57,516 nucleotides of DNA from Actinacidiphila rubida (GTDB taxonomy: Bacteria > Actinomycetota > Actinomycetes > Streptomycetales > Streptomycetaceae). How positions within the stretch are numbered: position 1 is the stretch's first letter; the number at the start of each line of letters is the position of its first letter. Shown here piece by piece: positions 40,792 to 49,234 of this stretch. The notes beneath the pieces are model-generated. The model worked only from the letters and a program-made list of their open reading frames with translations. It made no database searches and was not told where the DNA came from. A program made the position numbers and the translations under genes. The DNA lies in the NCBI RefSeq assembly GCF_900110255.1, contig NZ_FODD01000047.1, positions 1-57,516 on the forward strand, in the 5' to 3' direction.

Positions 40792-41678
40792 CCCTCTCTT
40801 CGCAATGTCGACCCCACCTCGCGCAGCAGCCCGGGCTTGGTGGCCTTGGGCGCACCGGCCAGGACGTCGTAGCCCGCCGCCTCGACCGCCTTCAGCGCGG
40901 CCCGCCCGCCGCCGACGAAGCCGGCGAGCAGTAGCCGAAGCCTGCCACGGACGCTGCCCACCAGGGGAGTGCCTTCATCCAACAGGTCCCGGGCGCGCGC
41001 CGCCTCGAAGGCGATCAGGTCGCGTACCCGCTTGCTCGCGGTGGGGGCGGCGAGATCCGCCTCCTCCACCGCGAAACGTTTCATGTCCTCCGCCGGCAGG
41101 TAGATCCGGTCCCGGCCGAGGTCCTCGGCGACGTCCTGCAGGTGCTCGACGATCTGCAGCGCGGTGCACACCGCGTCGGAGCGGCGGATCCGTTCGGGCG
41201 TGGAGGTACCGGTGAGGGACAGCACCAGCCGGCCGACGGGGTTGGCGGACAGCTCGCAGTAGGCGAGCAGATCGCCGTAGGTGGGGTAGCGCGTGACGCT
41301 CTGGTCCTGGCGGTTGGCGGCGACCAGGCCCAGGAACGGTTCGGGGGTGAGCCGGTGGCGCCGCACGGTGGGGCGCAGCGCGAGCAGCAGGGGGTGTCCG
41401 GGGGTGCCGCCGTCGAAGACGCGGCGCAGGTCGGCCTCGAACGCGTCGAGCATCGCGGTGCGGTCGCCGGCGGCCTCGGGGTCCAGGCCCAGGCGCACCG
41501 CGTCCTCGCGGCCGCCGCCGGCCAGGTCGCCGTCGCCGATGTCGTCCACCAGGCGGGCGAAGCCGTACACGGCCATCAGGTCCTGGCGCCAGGCGCGCGG
41601 AAGGAACACCGGTGCCACGGGGAAGTTCTCGCGCGCGGCCTTGTCCAGGACGGCCTGGGACGTGTCGTCCCCGGTCAC
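40788..41678 (-). CDS. hpnC: Hydroxysqualene synthase
   Basis: The protein has 296 aa from GTG 41678; an in-frame GTG at 41720 gives a 14-residue Arg-rich extension and is less likely. The first motif is FARLVDDIGDGDL and the second reads EHLQDVAEDLGRDRIYLPAE, the form typical of HpnC. It turns presqualene diphosphate into hydroxysqualene. It is the first gene of the hopanoid operon, which runs hpnC-hpnD-hpnE-prenyl synthase-shc-hpnG-hpnH-dxs-aminotransferase. Confidence 0.94.
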   Translation of the reverse strand: MTGDDTSQAVLDKAARENFPVAPVFLPRAWRQDLMAVYGFARLVDDIGDGDLAGGGREDAVRLGLDPEAAGDRTAMLDAFEADLRRVFDGGTPGHPLLLALRPTVRRHRLTPEPFLGLVAANRQDQSVTRYPTYGDLLAYCELSANPVGRLVLSLTGTSTPERIRRSDAVCTALQIVEHLQDVAEDLGRDRIYLPAEDMKRFAVEEADLAAPTASKRVRDLIAFEAARARDLLDEGTPLVGSVRGRLRLLLAGFVGGGRAALKAVEAAGYDVLAGAPKATKPGLLREVGSTLRREG

Positions 41679-41944
41679 TGTGCGGATCCCGGTACGCAGG
41701 CGGCGAGCGTGCCCCGGCACAGCATGGTCCCGATCTTCATGGCCGCCACATCCCCCGTTCTACACCGCCCGGACGAATCTTCCCATTTCGGACACGCCGC
41801 ACCGGGAGTCGCGCACACCCCGTCTCGCTCATGGCCCAGGCACCGAGTACCGGTACAGCTTACGTCCGGGCACCTCCCGGCGTACGCCGGGGGCGTGACA
41901 GGGCGGTCGCGGCATCCGTTGCGCCACCCAACCATTCTCAACAC
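41679..41944. promoter_or_regulatory. Upstream region of the hopanoid operon
   Basis: This gap must carry the hpnC promoter on the minus strand. A 10-bp perfect palindrome GTACCGGTAC lies at 41847-41856, about 170 bp before the start. No consensus -35/-10 pair stands out, so a developmental or ECF sigma factor may be used (inference). Confidence 0.4.
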
Positions 41945-41977
41945 ACCGCCCCCGCCGGATCATCCGGCGGGGGCGGT
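41945..41977. terminator. Strong hairpin terminator between the hopanoid and envelope operons
   Basis: ACCGCCCCCGCCGGA (41945-41959) and TCCGGCGGGGGCGGT (41963-41977) form a perfect 15-bp stem with a TCA loop. It lies 43 bp beyond the ABC ATPase stop codon, so it ends the upstream operon's transcript. No U-tract follows. Confidence 0.88.
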
Positions 41978-42019
41978 GGTTTCAGGCAACGGTACGGTCA
42001 AGAAAGGATGAAGGAGCGG

Positions 42020-42829
42020 TCACTTGCCGGTGTGCTCTTCATAGGCCTTGATGACGTCGTCGGTCGGACCGTCCATCAGCAGCTCGCCCTTCTCCAGCCA
42101 CACCACCCGGTCGCAGGTGTCGCGGATGGAGGCGTTGTTGTGGCTCACCAGGAAGACGGTGCCCGCCTCCTTGCGCAGCTCGCGGATGCGCGCCTCGGAT
42201 CGCCTCTGGAACGCGCGGTCGCCGGTGGCCAGCGCCTCGTCGATCATCAGCACGTCGTGGTTCTTCGCCGCGGCGATGGAGAACCGCAGACGTGCCGCCA
42301 TACCCGAGGAGTAGGTGCGCATCGGCAGCGAGATGAAGTCGCCCTTCTCGTTGATGCCGGAGAAGTCGACGATGTCCTGGTAGCGCTCGTCCACCTCCTG
42401 CTGCGACATGCCCATGGCCAGGCCGCCGAGGAGGACGTTGGTGCTGCCCGTCAGGTCGTTCATCAGCGCCGCGTTGACGCCCAGCAGCGACGGCTGGCCG
42501 TCGGTGTAGATCTTGCCGCTCTCGGTGGGCAGCAGACCGGCGATGGCCCGCAGGATCGTGGACTTGCCCGAGCCGTTGGAACCGATGATGCCGATCGCCT
42601 CGCCGCGGTACGCGGTGAAGCTGACGCCCTTGACCGCGTGCACCCGGCGGATGTTCGGGTTCGCCTTGCGGGACATCAGCCGGGCGAGGGCCGCGGTCGC
42701 GCTGCCCTTTCCGGTGCCGGCGCCGTAGACGGTGTACACGATGTGCACGTCGTCCACGATCACGGTGGGGACGCGCGAGCTCGTGGCGGGAACGGCGTCC
42801 GCGACGGTCTGCTGCTCAGCCACGGCCAT
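42020..42829 (-). CDS. ABC exporter ATPase for a polysaccharide or teichoic-acid-like polymer (TagH/Wzt type)
   Basis: The protein has 269 aa from ATG 42829, overlapping the permease stop by 14 bases. Walker A is GIIGSNGSGKSTILRAIAG, the signature is RTYSSGMAARLRFSIAA, and Walker B is DVLMIDEALATGDRAF. The spaced GVSFTAYRGEAIGIIG start and the VSHNNASIRDTCDRVVWLEK switch region match the TagH/RfbB class. It lacks the C-terminal carbohydrate-binding domain of long Wzt proteins. It powers export through the permease encoded just upstream. Confidence 0.9.
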   Translation of the reverse strand: MAVAEQQTVADAVPATSSRVPTVIVDDVHIVYTVYGAGTGKGSATAALARLMSRKANPNIRRVHAVKGVSFTAYRGEAIGIIGSNGSGKSTILRAIAGLLPTESGKIYTDGQPSLLGVNAALMNDLTGSTNVLLGGLAMGMSQQEVDERYQDIVDFSGINEKGDFISLPMRTYSSGMAARLRFSIAAAKNHDVLMIDEALATGDRAFQRRSEARIRELRKEAGTVFLVSHNNASIRDTCDRVVWLEKGELLMDGPTDDVIKAYEEHTGK

Positions 42830-43754
42830 AGGACTCTTCAGCCTTCCAGAAGTAGATGTAGCCACCGACACCGACCAGCACCGCCCAGCCCACGGCGCTC
42901 GCCCAGATGTGCGGCGGGAGCTGTGCCGAGGTGACGCTGTCGATCAGCGCGAAGCGCATCAGGTCGATGTAGACCGCCGCCGGGTTGACGTCCAGCAGGA
43001 TCCGCACGTAGTGGGGGGCGTGCGCGGTCAGGTTCGAGATGCTGTACATCACGCCGGACGTGTACATCCACGTCCGCAGTATGAACGGCATCAGCTGCGC
43101 GAGGTCCGTCATCTTGCTGCCGAGCCGGGCCATGATCATCGCCAGGCCGGTGTTGAAGATCCACTGGGTGATCAGCGCCGGGATGATCAGTATCCACGAC
43201 GCGTCCGGCACCTCGCCGGTCATCAGGACGATCGCGATCAGCACGAACATCGACATCATCAGCTGCTGGAGCTGCATGAGCGTCAGCGCCACCGGCATCG
43301 ACGCGCGCGGGAAGTGCAGCGCGCGGATCAGCCCCAGGTTGCCGGCGACCGCACGCACACCCGCCATCACCGAGTTCTGGGTGAACGTGAAGATGAAGAT
43401 GCCGGTGACCAGGTAGGCGATGAAGTTGTCGATGCCCTTGCTGGTACCGATGAGCAGACCGAAGATCAGGTAGTACACGGCCGCGTTGAGGAGCGGCGTC
43501 ATGACCTGCCACAGCTGTCCCAGGCGGGCCTGGGTGTACTGGGCGGCGGTACGCGCCTTCGCGAACTCGTTGATGAAATGTCGCCGGCCCCACAGCTGCC
43601 GGGTGTACTCCGCCAGCCCGGGCCGGGCACCGCTGACGGTCAGGCCGTACTTGGCCGCCAGCTGGGCGGGGCTGAGGCCTTCGTCGGCCGAGGGAGCCGC
43701 CAGGGCACCAACGGCGACCGCACCATCGTGCGTTGTCTCGCTCACAGTTGACAC
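42816..43754 (-). CDS. ABC-2 type exporter permease (TagG/Wzm type)
   Basis: The protein has 312 aa from GTG 43754 behind GAGGA; a TTG at 43766 is less likely. After a soluble N-terminus (about 75 residues) there are six transmembrane helices, including AAVYYLIFGLLIG, FIAYLVTGIFIFTF, MSMFVLIAIVLM and AVGWAVLVGVGGYIYF. The ARTAAQYTQARLGQLWQVMTP segment before the first helix is typical of ABC2_membrane polysaccharide exporters. Together with the ATPase it should move a lipid-linked polymer or glycolipid across the membrane. Confidence 0.9.
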   Translation of the reverse strand: MSTVSETTHDGAVAVGALAAPSADEGLSPAQLAAKYGLTVSGARPGLAEYTRQLWGRRHFINEFAKARTAAQYTQARLGQLWQVMTPLLNAAVYYLIFGLLIGTSKGIDNFIAYLVTGIFIFTFTQNSVMAGVRAVAGNLGLIRALHFPRASMPVALTLMQLQQLMMSMFVLIAIVLMTGEVPDASWILIIPALITQWIFNTGLAMIMARLGSKMTDLAQLMPFILRTWMYTSGVMYSISNLTAHAPHYVRILLDVNPAAVYIDLMRFALIDSVTSAQLPPHIWASAVGWAVLVGVGGYIYFWKAEESYGRG

Positions 43755-43827
43755 TTTCGTCCTCAAGGTGCGCTCCGGGGGCAGGGGGATTCCCGGACTG
43801 CGCCTGATGCTCTCAGGTCTGAGCTTG

Positions 43828-44730
43828 TCAGATGATCGGGGGTCGGCCTAGTCGGGTCAACCGCCACACCGTACGCCACCGCATGGGCCGGCGTTCTCCG
43901 CAGGATGTGGTCCACCCCTCGCGGAAGCCGCCGATCCACGCGCGCAGCGCCTGGCGTGAAGGTCGTCGCACCAGGGTCAGCGCGAACCACACGCCGAGGT
44001 ACACCGGGACCAGGGGCCACGGCAGATTGCGACGGGCCAGCCACACCCGGTTGCGGGCCACCAGCCGGTGGTAGACCGCGTGCCGGGCCGGGGACGTGGC
44101 CGGATGGTGCAGCACCAGATCGGAGCGATAGTCGATCATCCAGCCGGCGTCAAGAGCACGCCAAGCCAGATCCGTCTCCTCATGGGCGTAGAAGAACTCC
44201 GCGGGGAGCGCGCCGACCTGCTGGATGACGCTGGTGCGCACCGCGCACGCGCCGCCCAGGAAGGTCGTCACCCGGGAGTCCCGCATCGGGTCCGCGGCCC
44301 GCAGCCGCGGCACGTGCCGGCGCTGGGTGACGCCGGTCTCCGGGTCGGCGATCCGGAAGCTGACGATGCCCAGCCGGGGGTCGGCCTCGAAGGCGCGCCG
44401 CACCAGTTCGCCGGTGTCCTCGCACGGCAGCAGGCCGTCGTCGTCCAGGAACAGCACCACGTCGACGTCCCGGCCGCCCGGCCCGAACAGCTCGATGCCC
44501 ACGTTGCGGCCGCCGGGGATGCCGAGGTTCTCCGGGACCTCGGCGGTGCGCAGACCGCCGGGCACGGGAGTGAGCGCGGGCAGCGGGGAGCCGTTGCCGA
44601 CCACGGCCACCTCGATGGCCGGGCCCTGCTGCTTGGCGACCGAGTCCAGCAGGTCCTGCAGCTCCACGGGCCGGTTCCCCATGGTGATGACGACCGCGCC
44701 GACCCTCAGCGGCTTCCCCGGCGTGCTCAC
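43828..44730 (-). CDS. Family 2 glycosyltransferase
   Basis: The protein has 300 aa from GTG 44730, overlapping the upstream stop as GTGA. The GT-A fold begins RVGAVVITMGNRPVELQDLL. The metal motif is VVLFLDDDGLLP (DDD in place of DxD), with ENLGIPGGRNVGIE before it. The acceptor region shows GGACAVRTSVIQQVGALPAE and FYAHEETDLAWR. The C-terminus is basic and amphipathic, suggesting membrane contact. It would add a sugar to the exported product of this operon. Confidence 0.9.
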   Translation of the reverse strand: MSTPGKPLRVGAVVITMGNRPVELQDLLDSVAKQQGPAIEVAVVGNGSPLPALTPVPGGLRTAEVPENLGIPGGRNVGIELFGPGGRDVDVVLFLDDDGLLPCEDTGELVRRAFEADPRLGIVSFRIADPETGVTQRRHVPRLRAADPMRDSRVTTFLGGACAVRTSVIQQVGALPAEFFYAHEETDLAWRALDAGWMIDYRSDLVLHHPATSPARHAVYHRLVARNRVWLARRNLPWPLVPVYLGVWFALTLVRRPSRQALRAWIGGFREGWTTSCGERRPMRWRTVWRLTRLGRPPII

Positions 44731-45506
44731 TTCAGCCTGCTCGACGCGAGGACGGACACCAGGTGCAGCAGCGTCTGCAGCAGCGCGATCGCCGCCAGCA
44801 CCGCCACTCCGAGCCGGGTGAAGAACAGGTCGCCGCGGATGTGGTCCACCACGGCCAGCACCAGGATCAGCAGGGACGCCTCGACGCCCAGCACCAGCCG
44901 GTGGAACTTGAGCGCGGCCGCGGCCCGGCGGGCCACCGCCACACCGGACGAACGCGGCTCGGACGCCGCCTCCTTGACCGGCGGCAGCCCGCCCTGGTGG
45001 CGGGCCACGCCCACCAGGTCGGTCTCGGCCTTGATCAGGACCGCGCCGAGCGCCGCCAGGGTGCCCAGGAACGCCCACAGCCAGTCGATCCGGCCGCCGC
45101 CGAACACGTCGGCGGCCCGCAGCCCGAGGCCGACCAGCACGGCGGCGTCGCACAGGTACGCGCCGACCCGGTCCAGGTACACGCCGCTGAGCGAGAACTG
45201 CTGCTTCCAGCGGGCGATCTCACCGTCGACGCAGTCCAGCAGCAGGTACATCTGCACCATGACGACGCCGAGCACCGCGCCCGCGATCCCCGGCACCAGC
45301 AGCGCCGGGGCGGCGAGCACGCCGAAGACGGTCATCACGTACGTCAACTGGTTGGGCGTGACGCGGGTGTGCACCAGGTGCCGGTCTATGCGGAGCGACA
45401 GCTCGCGCATGTAGAGCCGGCCGGCCCAGTGCTCCCCGCTGCGCCGGTCCTTGACCCCGGCGGGGTGAACGACCGGGCGCAGTTCAGCTACTGATGGCTT
45501 TGGCAT
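44727..45506 (-). CDS. CDP-alcohol phosphotransferase with a variant active-site motif
   Basis: The protein has 259 aa with about five to six transmembrane helices. The family motif D-x2-DG-x2-AR-x8-G-x3-D-x3-D reads DCVDGEIARWKQQFSLSG then VYLDRVGA: the first three Asp are present and the fourth is Ala. In studied members the fourth Asp is the general base. The enzyme class moves a phospho-alcohol from a CDP carrier to an acceptor at the membrane. The gene overlaps the G1P-dehydrogenase-like gene by 23 bases and the GT2 gene by GTGA. Confidence 0.85.
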   Translation of the reverse strand: MPKPSVAELRPVVHPAGVKDRRSGEHWAGRLYMRELSLRIDRHLVHTRVTPNQLTYVMTVFGVLAAPALLVPGIAGAVLGVVMVQMYLLLDCVDGEIARWKQQFSLSGVYLDRVGAYLCDAAVLVGLGLRAADVFGGGRIDWLWAFLGTLAALGAVLIKAETDLVGVARHQGGLPPVKEAASEPRSSGVAVARRAAAALKFHRLVLGVEASLLILVLAVVDHIRGDLFFTRLGVAVLAAIALLQTLLHLVSVLASSRLK

Positions 45507-46545
45507 AGTCGGCGTATGCGTCCCTGATCTCGGTGTCGGACAGGTCCAGGTGTTCGAGGATCGTGTAGCGCCCCGGCCGCGTCTGCGGCGCGTAGCGCAC
45601 GACCTCGACGAACTCCCCCTCGGTGAAGCCGATGTCGGCGGCCAGCACCGGAAGCCCGTGGCGGCGCAGCACCTCCGCGATCAGCCCGGCCTGGTCGGCC
45701 GCTCCCCGCAGGTGCATGGCGAACGCGGCGCCGAGGCCGGCGCCCTCGCCGTGCGCCGGCGCCCGCTGCGGGAACAGCAGGTCGAAGGCGTGCAGGATCT
45801 CGTGGCAGGCGCCGGAGGCGGGGCGGCTGTCACCGCTGACCGACATCGCGATGCCGGAGAGCACCAGCGCCTCGGCGAGCGTGGTGAGGAAGTCGTCGTC
45901 GCCGATGCCGCCGCTGTGCCGCAGCACCGCCTCGCCGGCGGTGCGCGCCATGGCCGCGGCCAGGCCGTCGATCCGCTCGCCGGTCTCCCGGTGCGACAGC
46001 TCCCAGTCGGCGATCGCGTTGATGTTGGACACCGCGTCGCCGATGCCGGAGCGGACGAACCTGGCCGGCGCCTCGCGCACCACGTCGAGGTCGATGACCA
46101 GCGCTATCGGCGACGGCACGCCGTAGGAGCCGCGGCCGTTGTCGTTGTCCAGCGTGGCCACCGGCGAGCAGATGCCGTCGTGCGAGAGGTTGGTGGCCAC
46201 CGCGACCAGCGGCAGCCCCACGCGCGCGGCGGCGTACTTCGAGGCGTCGATGATCTTGCCGCCGCCGAGCGCGACGACCGCGTCGTATCGGTTGCCGCGC
46301 ATCTGGTCGGCGAGCGTGACCGCCGCGTCGATGCTGCCGCCGCCGACCTCGTACCAGTCGGCGCCCGGCAGGGTGGCCGAAAGTCGCCCCTTCAGCGCGG
46401 CGCCCGAGCCGTTGCTGATCGCGACGGCCAGCCGGCCGGAGCTGGAGATGCGCTGGTCGGCGAGCAGCGTGCTCAGGCCGTCGAGGGCCCCGGGCCGGAT
46501 GTCGACGACGACGGGTGACGGAACGAGCCGGGTCAGTACCGGCAT
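45484..46545 (-). CDS. Iron-containing alcohol dehydrogenase family, glycerol-1-phosphate dehydrogenase-like
   Basis: The protein has 353 aa from ATG 46545 behind GGGAG, overlapping the upstream gene by 13 bases. NAD(P) binding is read in VVALGGGKIIDASKYAAARV. NLSHDGICSPVA holds the metal-binding Asp, and GACHEILHAF and APAHGEGAGLG hold the His ligands. SHDG-x2-SP is the mark of sn-glycerol-1-phosphate dehydrogenases (archaeal EgsA, Bacillus AraM). It likely reduces dihydroxyacetone phosphate, or a related keto-phosphate, to the polyol phosphate that the next enzyme activates. The exact substrate is inferred. Confidence 0.85.
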   Translation of the reverse strand: MPVLTRLVPSPVVVDIRPGALDGLSTLLADQRISSSGRLAVAISNGSGAALKGRLSATLPGADWYEVGGGSIDAAVTLADQMRGNRYDAVVALGGGKIIDASKYAAARVGLPLVAVATNLSHDGICSPVATLDNDNGRGSYGVPSPIALVIDLDVVREAPARFVRSGIGDAVSNINAIADWELSHRETGERIDGLAAAMARTAGEAVLRHSGGIGDDDFLTTLAEALVLSGIAMSVSGDSRPASGACHEILHAFDLLFPQRAPAHGEGAGLGAAFAMHLRGAADQAGLIAEVLRRHGLPVLAADIGFTEGEFVEVVRYAPQTRPGRYTILEHLDLSDTEIRDAYADYAKAISS

Positions 46546-47306
46546 GCGATCTCCCTGCCCTTGGCGAGGTCCTCGTGGTTGTCGATCTCCACCCACGACA
46601 CCTCGCCGATCGGCGCGACGTCGATGGTGAATCCGCGGTCCACGAGCTCCTGGTAGCCGTCCTCGTAGTAGAGGTCGGGGTCCCGCTCGAAGGTGGTCTT
46701 CAGCGCGTCGGCGAGGTCGGCGGCGGCGTCGCCCTCGATGAGGGTGACGCCGATGTACTCGCCGGTCGCCTCGGCCGGGTCCATCAGCTTGGTGATCCGG
46801 CGCACGCCCTTGCCGGGCTCGACGACGACCTTCATCTCCTCGTCGGCGAGCTGCTTGACGGTGTCCAGCGCCAGGATGATCTTCCGGCCCTCACCGCGGG
46901 CGGCCAGCAGGGTCTTCTCGACCGAGACCGGGTGCACGGTGTCGCCGTTGGCGAGGATCACGCTGTGCCGGATCGCGTCCCGCGCGCACCACAGGGAGTA
47001 GGCGTTGTTCCACTCCTCGGCCTTGTCGTTGTCGATCAGGGTGAGGGTGACGCCGTACTTGGCCTCCAGGGCCTCCTTGCGCGCGTACACCGCCTCCTTG
47101 CGGTACCCGACGACGACCGCGACCTCGGTGAGCCCGATCTCGGCGAAGTTCGCCAGCGTGAGGTCCAGGACCGTGAGGGTGTCCGCGGACCCGTCCAGCC
47201 CGTCGGGGCCCTCGCCTCCGACCACCGGCACCAGCGCCTTGGGCAGGGTGTCGGTGTAGGGACGCAGACGCCGTCCGGCGCCGGCCGCCAGCACGAGGCC
47301 GATCAT
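46533..47306 (-). CDS. Sugar/polyol-phosphate nucleotidyltransferase
   Basis: The protein has 257 aa from ATG 47306 behind AGGAGAA, overlapping the upstream stop as ATGA. The signature is MIGLVLAAGAGRRLRPYTDT with LPKALVPV, followed by EEWNNAYSLWCARD and HSVILANGDTVHP. It resembles the cytidylyltransferases that activate phosphocholine, inositol phosphate or glycerol phosphate more than the hexose enzymes (short length, EWNNAYSLW). CTP as donor is inferred from the two CDP-alcohol phosphotransferases in the same operon. Confidence 0.85.
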   Translation of the reverse strand: MIGLVLAAGAGRRLRPYTDTLPKALVPVVGGEGPDGLDGSADTLTVLDLTLANFAEIGLTEVAVVVGYRKEAVYARKEALEAKYGVTLTLIDNDKAEEWNNAYSLWCARDAIRHSVILANGDTVHPVSVEKTLLAARGEGRKIILALDTVKQLADEEMKVVVEPGKGVRRITKLMDPAEATGEYIGVTLIEGDAAADLADALKTTFERDPDLYYEDGYQELVDRGFTIDVAPIGEVSWVEIDNHEDLAKGREIACRY

Positions 47307-49234
47307 GCGGGTTCTCCTGTTTCGTCGTGTACTGCGGGGGCGCCGCCCAGATGGGCGGACACCCAGAAGCGGATGCTCTCGGTGAGGACCAGCAGCGCGA
47401 GGGCGACGGCGAGGACCGTCAGCGCGACCGTGAATCCCGTGTGGTGCGCGAGAGCGGCCGCGAGGACGGCCACCAGCAGTGCCCGGCCCTCGTGCCCGCC
47501 TGCTGCCCGCACCAGGGCCCGAGGCGGCGCCCCGGTGCCGCCGCGGATGCGGTACACCGTGTCGTAGTGATGGTAGGCGACGGCCGCCACCAGGCCGAAA
47601 GCAGCGGGCAACGCCTCGTTTACCTGACAGACGGCGGCAAGTGCCAGGAGGGTTCCGTATTCGGCGGCCCGGAAGAACGGGGGCACCAGCCAGTCGAGGG
47701 GGCCGGTCAGCGGGCGGGCGACGGCCAGTCCCGAGGTGACGACGTACACGGCCGCGGCGGCGACCACCCACCAGCTCCCGGCCGGTGCCAGTGCCGCGGT
47801 CGCGGCGATCAGCCCGCCGCTGGCCAGCGCGACCAGGGGCGGGGCGAAGGCCGGCAGCCGGGCGGCGAACGGGCGGGTGACACGGGCCACGGCCTCGGCC
47901 AGCGGACCGCTGTCGGCGAGGTCGGCCAGGGCCTGCGCGGCACGCTCGGTGCGGTTCGCCCTGCGCGTCAGCGACCGCAGCACGCGTCCCGCGGTGGTGT
48001 AGCAGGCGGCCAGCGCGCAGCCGATCAGCAGCACCACGAACGTGATCCGCGGCGTGGTCACGGCGGTGAGCACGGCGATGAGCGCCCAGCGCTCGCCGAT
48101 CGGCAGCACGATCATCCGGCGCACCCACACCGTCCAGCCGACGCCGTCCAGCCGGTCGGACAGGGCGGCGGTGGGGCTGGTGTTGCCGGTCGCGTCGTGG
48201 TTGGCCTCGTTGAACGCGAAGTCCACCACGTGACGGCAGGTCTGGAGCACCATCGCGCCCAGCGCGAGCGCCCACACGTCGTCGCCGTCACGGGCCGCGC
48301 CCATCGCGAGACCGGCGTAGAAGGCGTACTCCTTGGCCCGGTCGAACGTCGCGTCGAGCCACGCGCCGAGCGTGGAGTACTGCAGCGAGTAGCGGGCCAG
48401 CTGGCCGTCGGTGCAGTCGAGCACGAACGAGGCGAGGAGCAGCACGCCGGCCGCGACGAACCCGCCGCGGGTGCCGGTGGCCGCGCAGCCGGCCGCGATC
48501 AGCGCGACCACCAGTGAGGCGGTGGTCACCTGGTTCGGCGTGAGGCCGCGGCGCGCGCACCAGCGGGCGACGTAGCGGGAGTACGGGCTGATGCAGTACG
48601 TGGTGAAGAAGCCGTCGCGGGACTTGACGGCGCTGCGCAGCCGCACCGCCTCCTCGTCGACCGCGCTGACGGCGGCCTCGGCGGCCGCGCGGGCGTCCGC
48701 GTCGGCGGGCACGGTGGCGACCAGCACGCCGAGCTCGGGCCGGTGGGGCCGGGCGCCCTGGGCGTCGAGCAGCGTGGCGGCGGCGTCGGGCAGCACGCCG
48801 GCGGCCGGCGCGGTGCCGGCCAGGGTGCCGTGGGCGGTCCCGGAGGGAGCGTCGGGGGCGGCGGCCAGCGCGGTGGCCTGCCGGTTCCGGCCGGCGGCGC
48901 CGGCGCCGGGCACGGCGGTCGTCCCGTCGGCGGTCAGGCCGGCCAGGGCCTGGGCGAGCGCGGGGCGTGCGGCCGGCTTGACGGTCAGGGCGCCGGGCAC
49001 CGCTGCGGAGTCGAAGCGCGGGTCGGTCAGGGCCAGGCGCAGCGCGTGCCGGTGGCCGACGAAGCGGGCGTCGACCAGGGCGACGCGGTCCGCGGCGGGC
49101 ACCTCGGCGAGCCGGGCCGCGGCGCCGGCCGCGTCGGCGGCCTCGGCGACCTGGAAGCCCAGCGCCCGCAGGTCGTCCGCCAGCGGCGACGGCGACCCCG
49201 CTGCGGACGGGCCGGTGAGAATTGCGGTCGGCAG
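47303..49234 (-). CDS. DUF5941-type CDP-alcohol phosphotransferase with N-terminal domain
   Basis: The core motif is intact: DCTDGQLARYSLQYSTLG then AWLDATFD. About eight membrane helices follow residue 215. A soluble N-terminal domain precedes it (VALVDARFVGHRHALRLALT). Coding-quality sequence, LTGPSAAGSPSPLADDLRAL then GFQVAEAADAAGAA, continues upstream of the first GTG (49102) with no stop to 49343. No ATG, GTG or TTG occurs there, but a CTG at 49234-49232 stands 9 bases behind AGGGAG, and I use it as the start (643 aa). It is the first gene of the envelope operon. Confidence 0.75.
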   Translation of the reverse strand: MPTAILTGPSAAGSPSPLADDLRALGFQVAEAADAAGAAARLAEVPAADRVALVDARFVGHRHALRLALTDPRFDSAAVPGALTVKPAARPALAQALAGLTADGTTAVPGAGAAGRNRQATALAAAPDAPSGTAHGTLAGTAPAAGVLPDAAATLLDAQGARPHRPELGVLVATVPADADARAAAEAAVSAVDEEAVRLRSAVKSRDGFFTTYCISPYSRYVARWCARRGLTPNQVTTASLVVALIAAGCAATGTRGGFVAAGVLLLASFVLDCTDGQLARYSLQYSTLGAWLDATFDRAKEYAFYAGLAMGAARDGDDVWALALGAMVLQTCRHVVDFAFNEANHDATGNTSPTAALSDRLDGVGWTVWVRRMIVLPIGERWALIAVLTAVTTPRITFVVLLIGCALAACYTTAGRVLRSLTRRANRTERAAQALADLADSGPLAEAVARVTRPFAARLPAFAPPLVALASGGLIAATAALAPAGSWWVVAAAAVYVVTSGLAVARPLTGPLDWLVPPFFRAAEYGTLLALAAVCQVNEALPAAFGLVAAVAYHHYDTVYRIRGGTGAPPRALVRAAGGHEGRALLVAVLAAALAHHTGFTVALTVLAVALALLVLTESIRFWVSAHLGGAPAVHDETGEPA

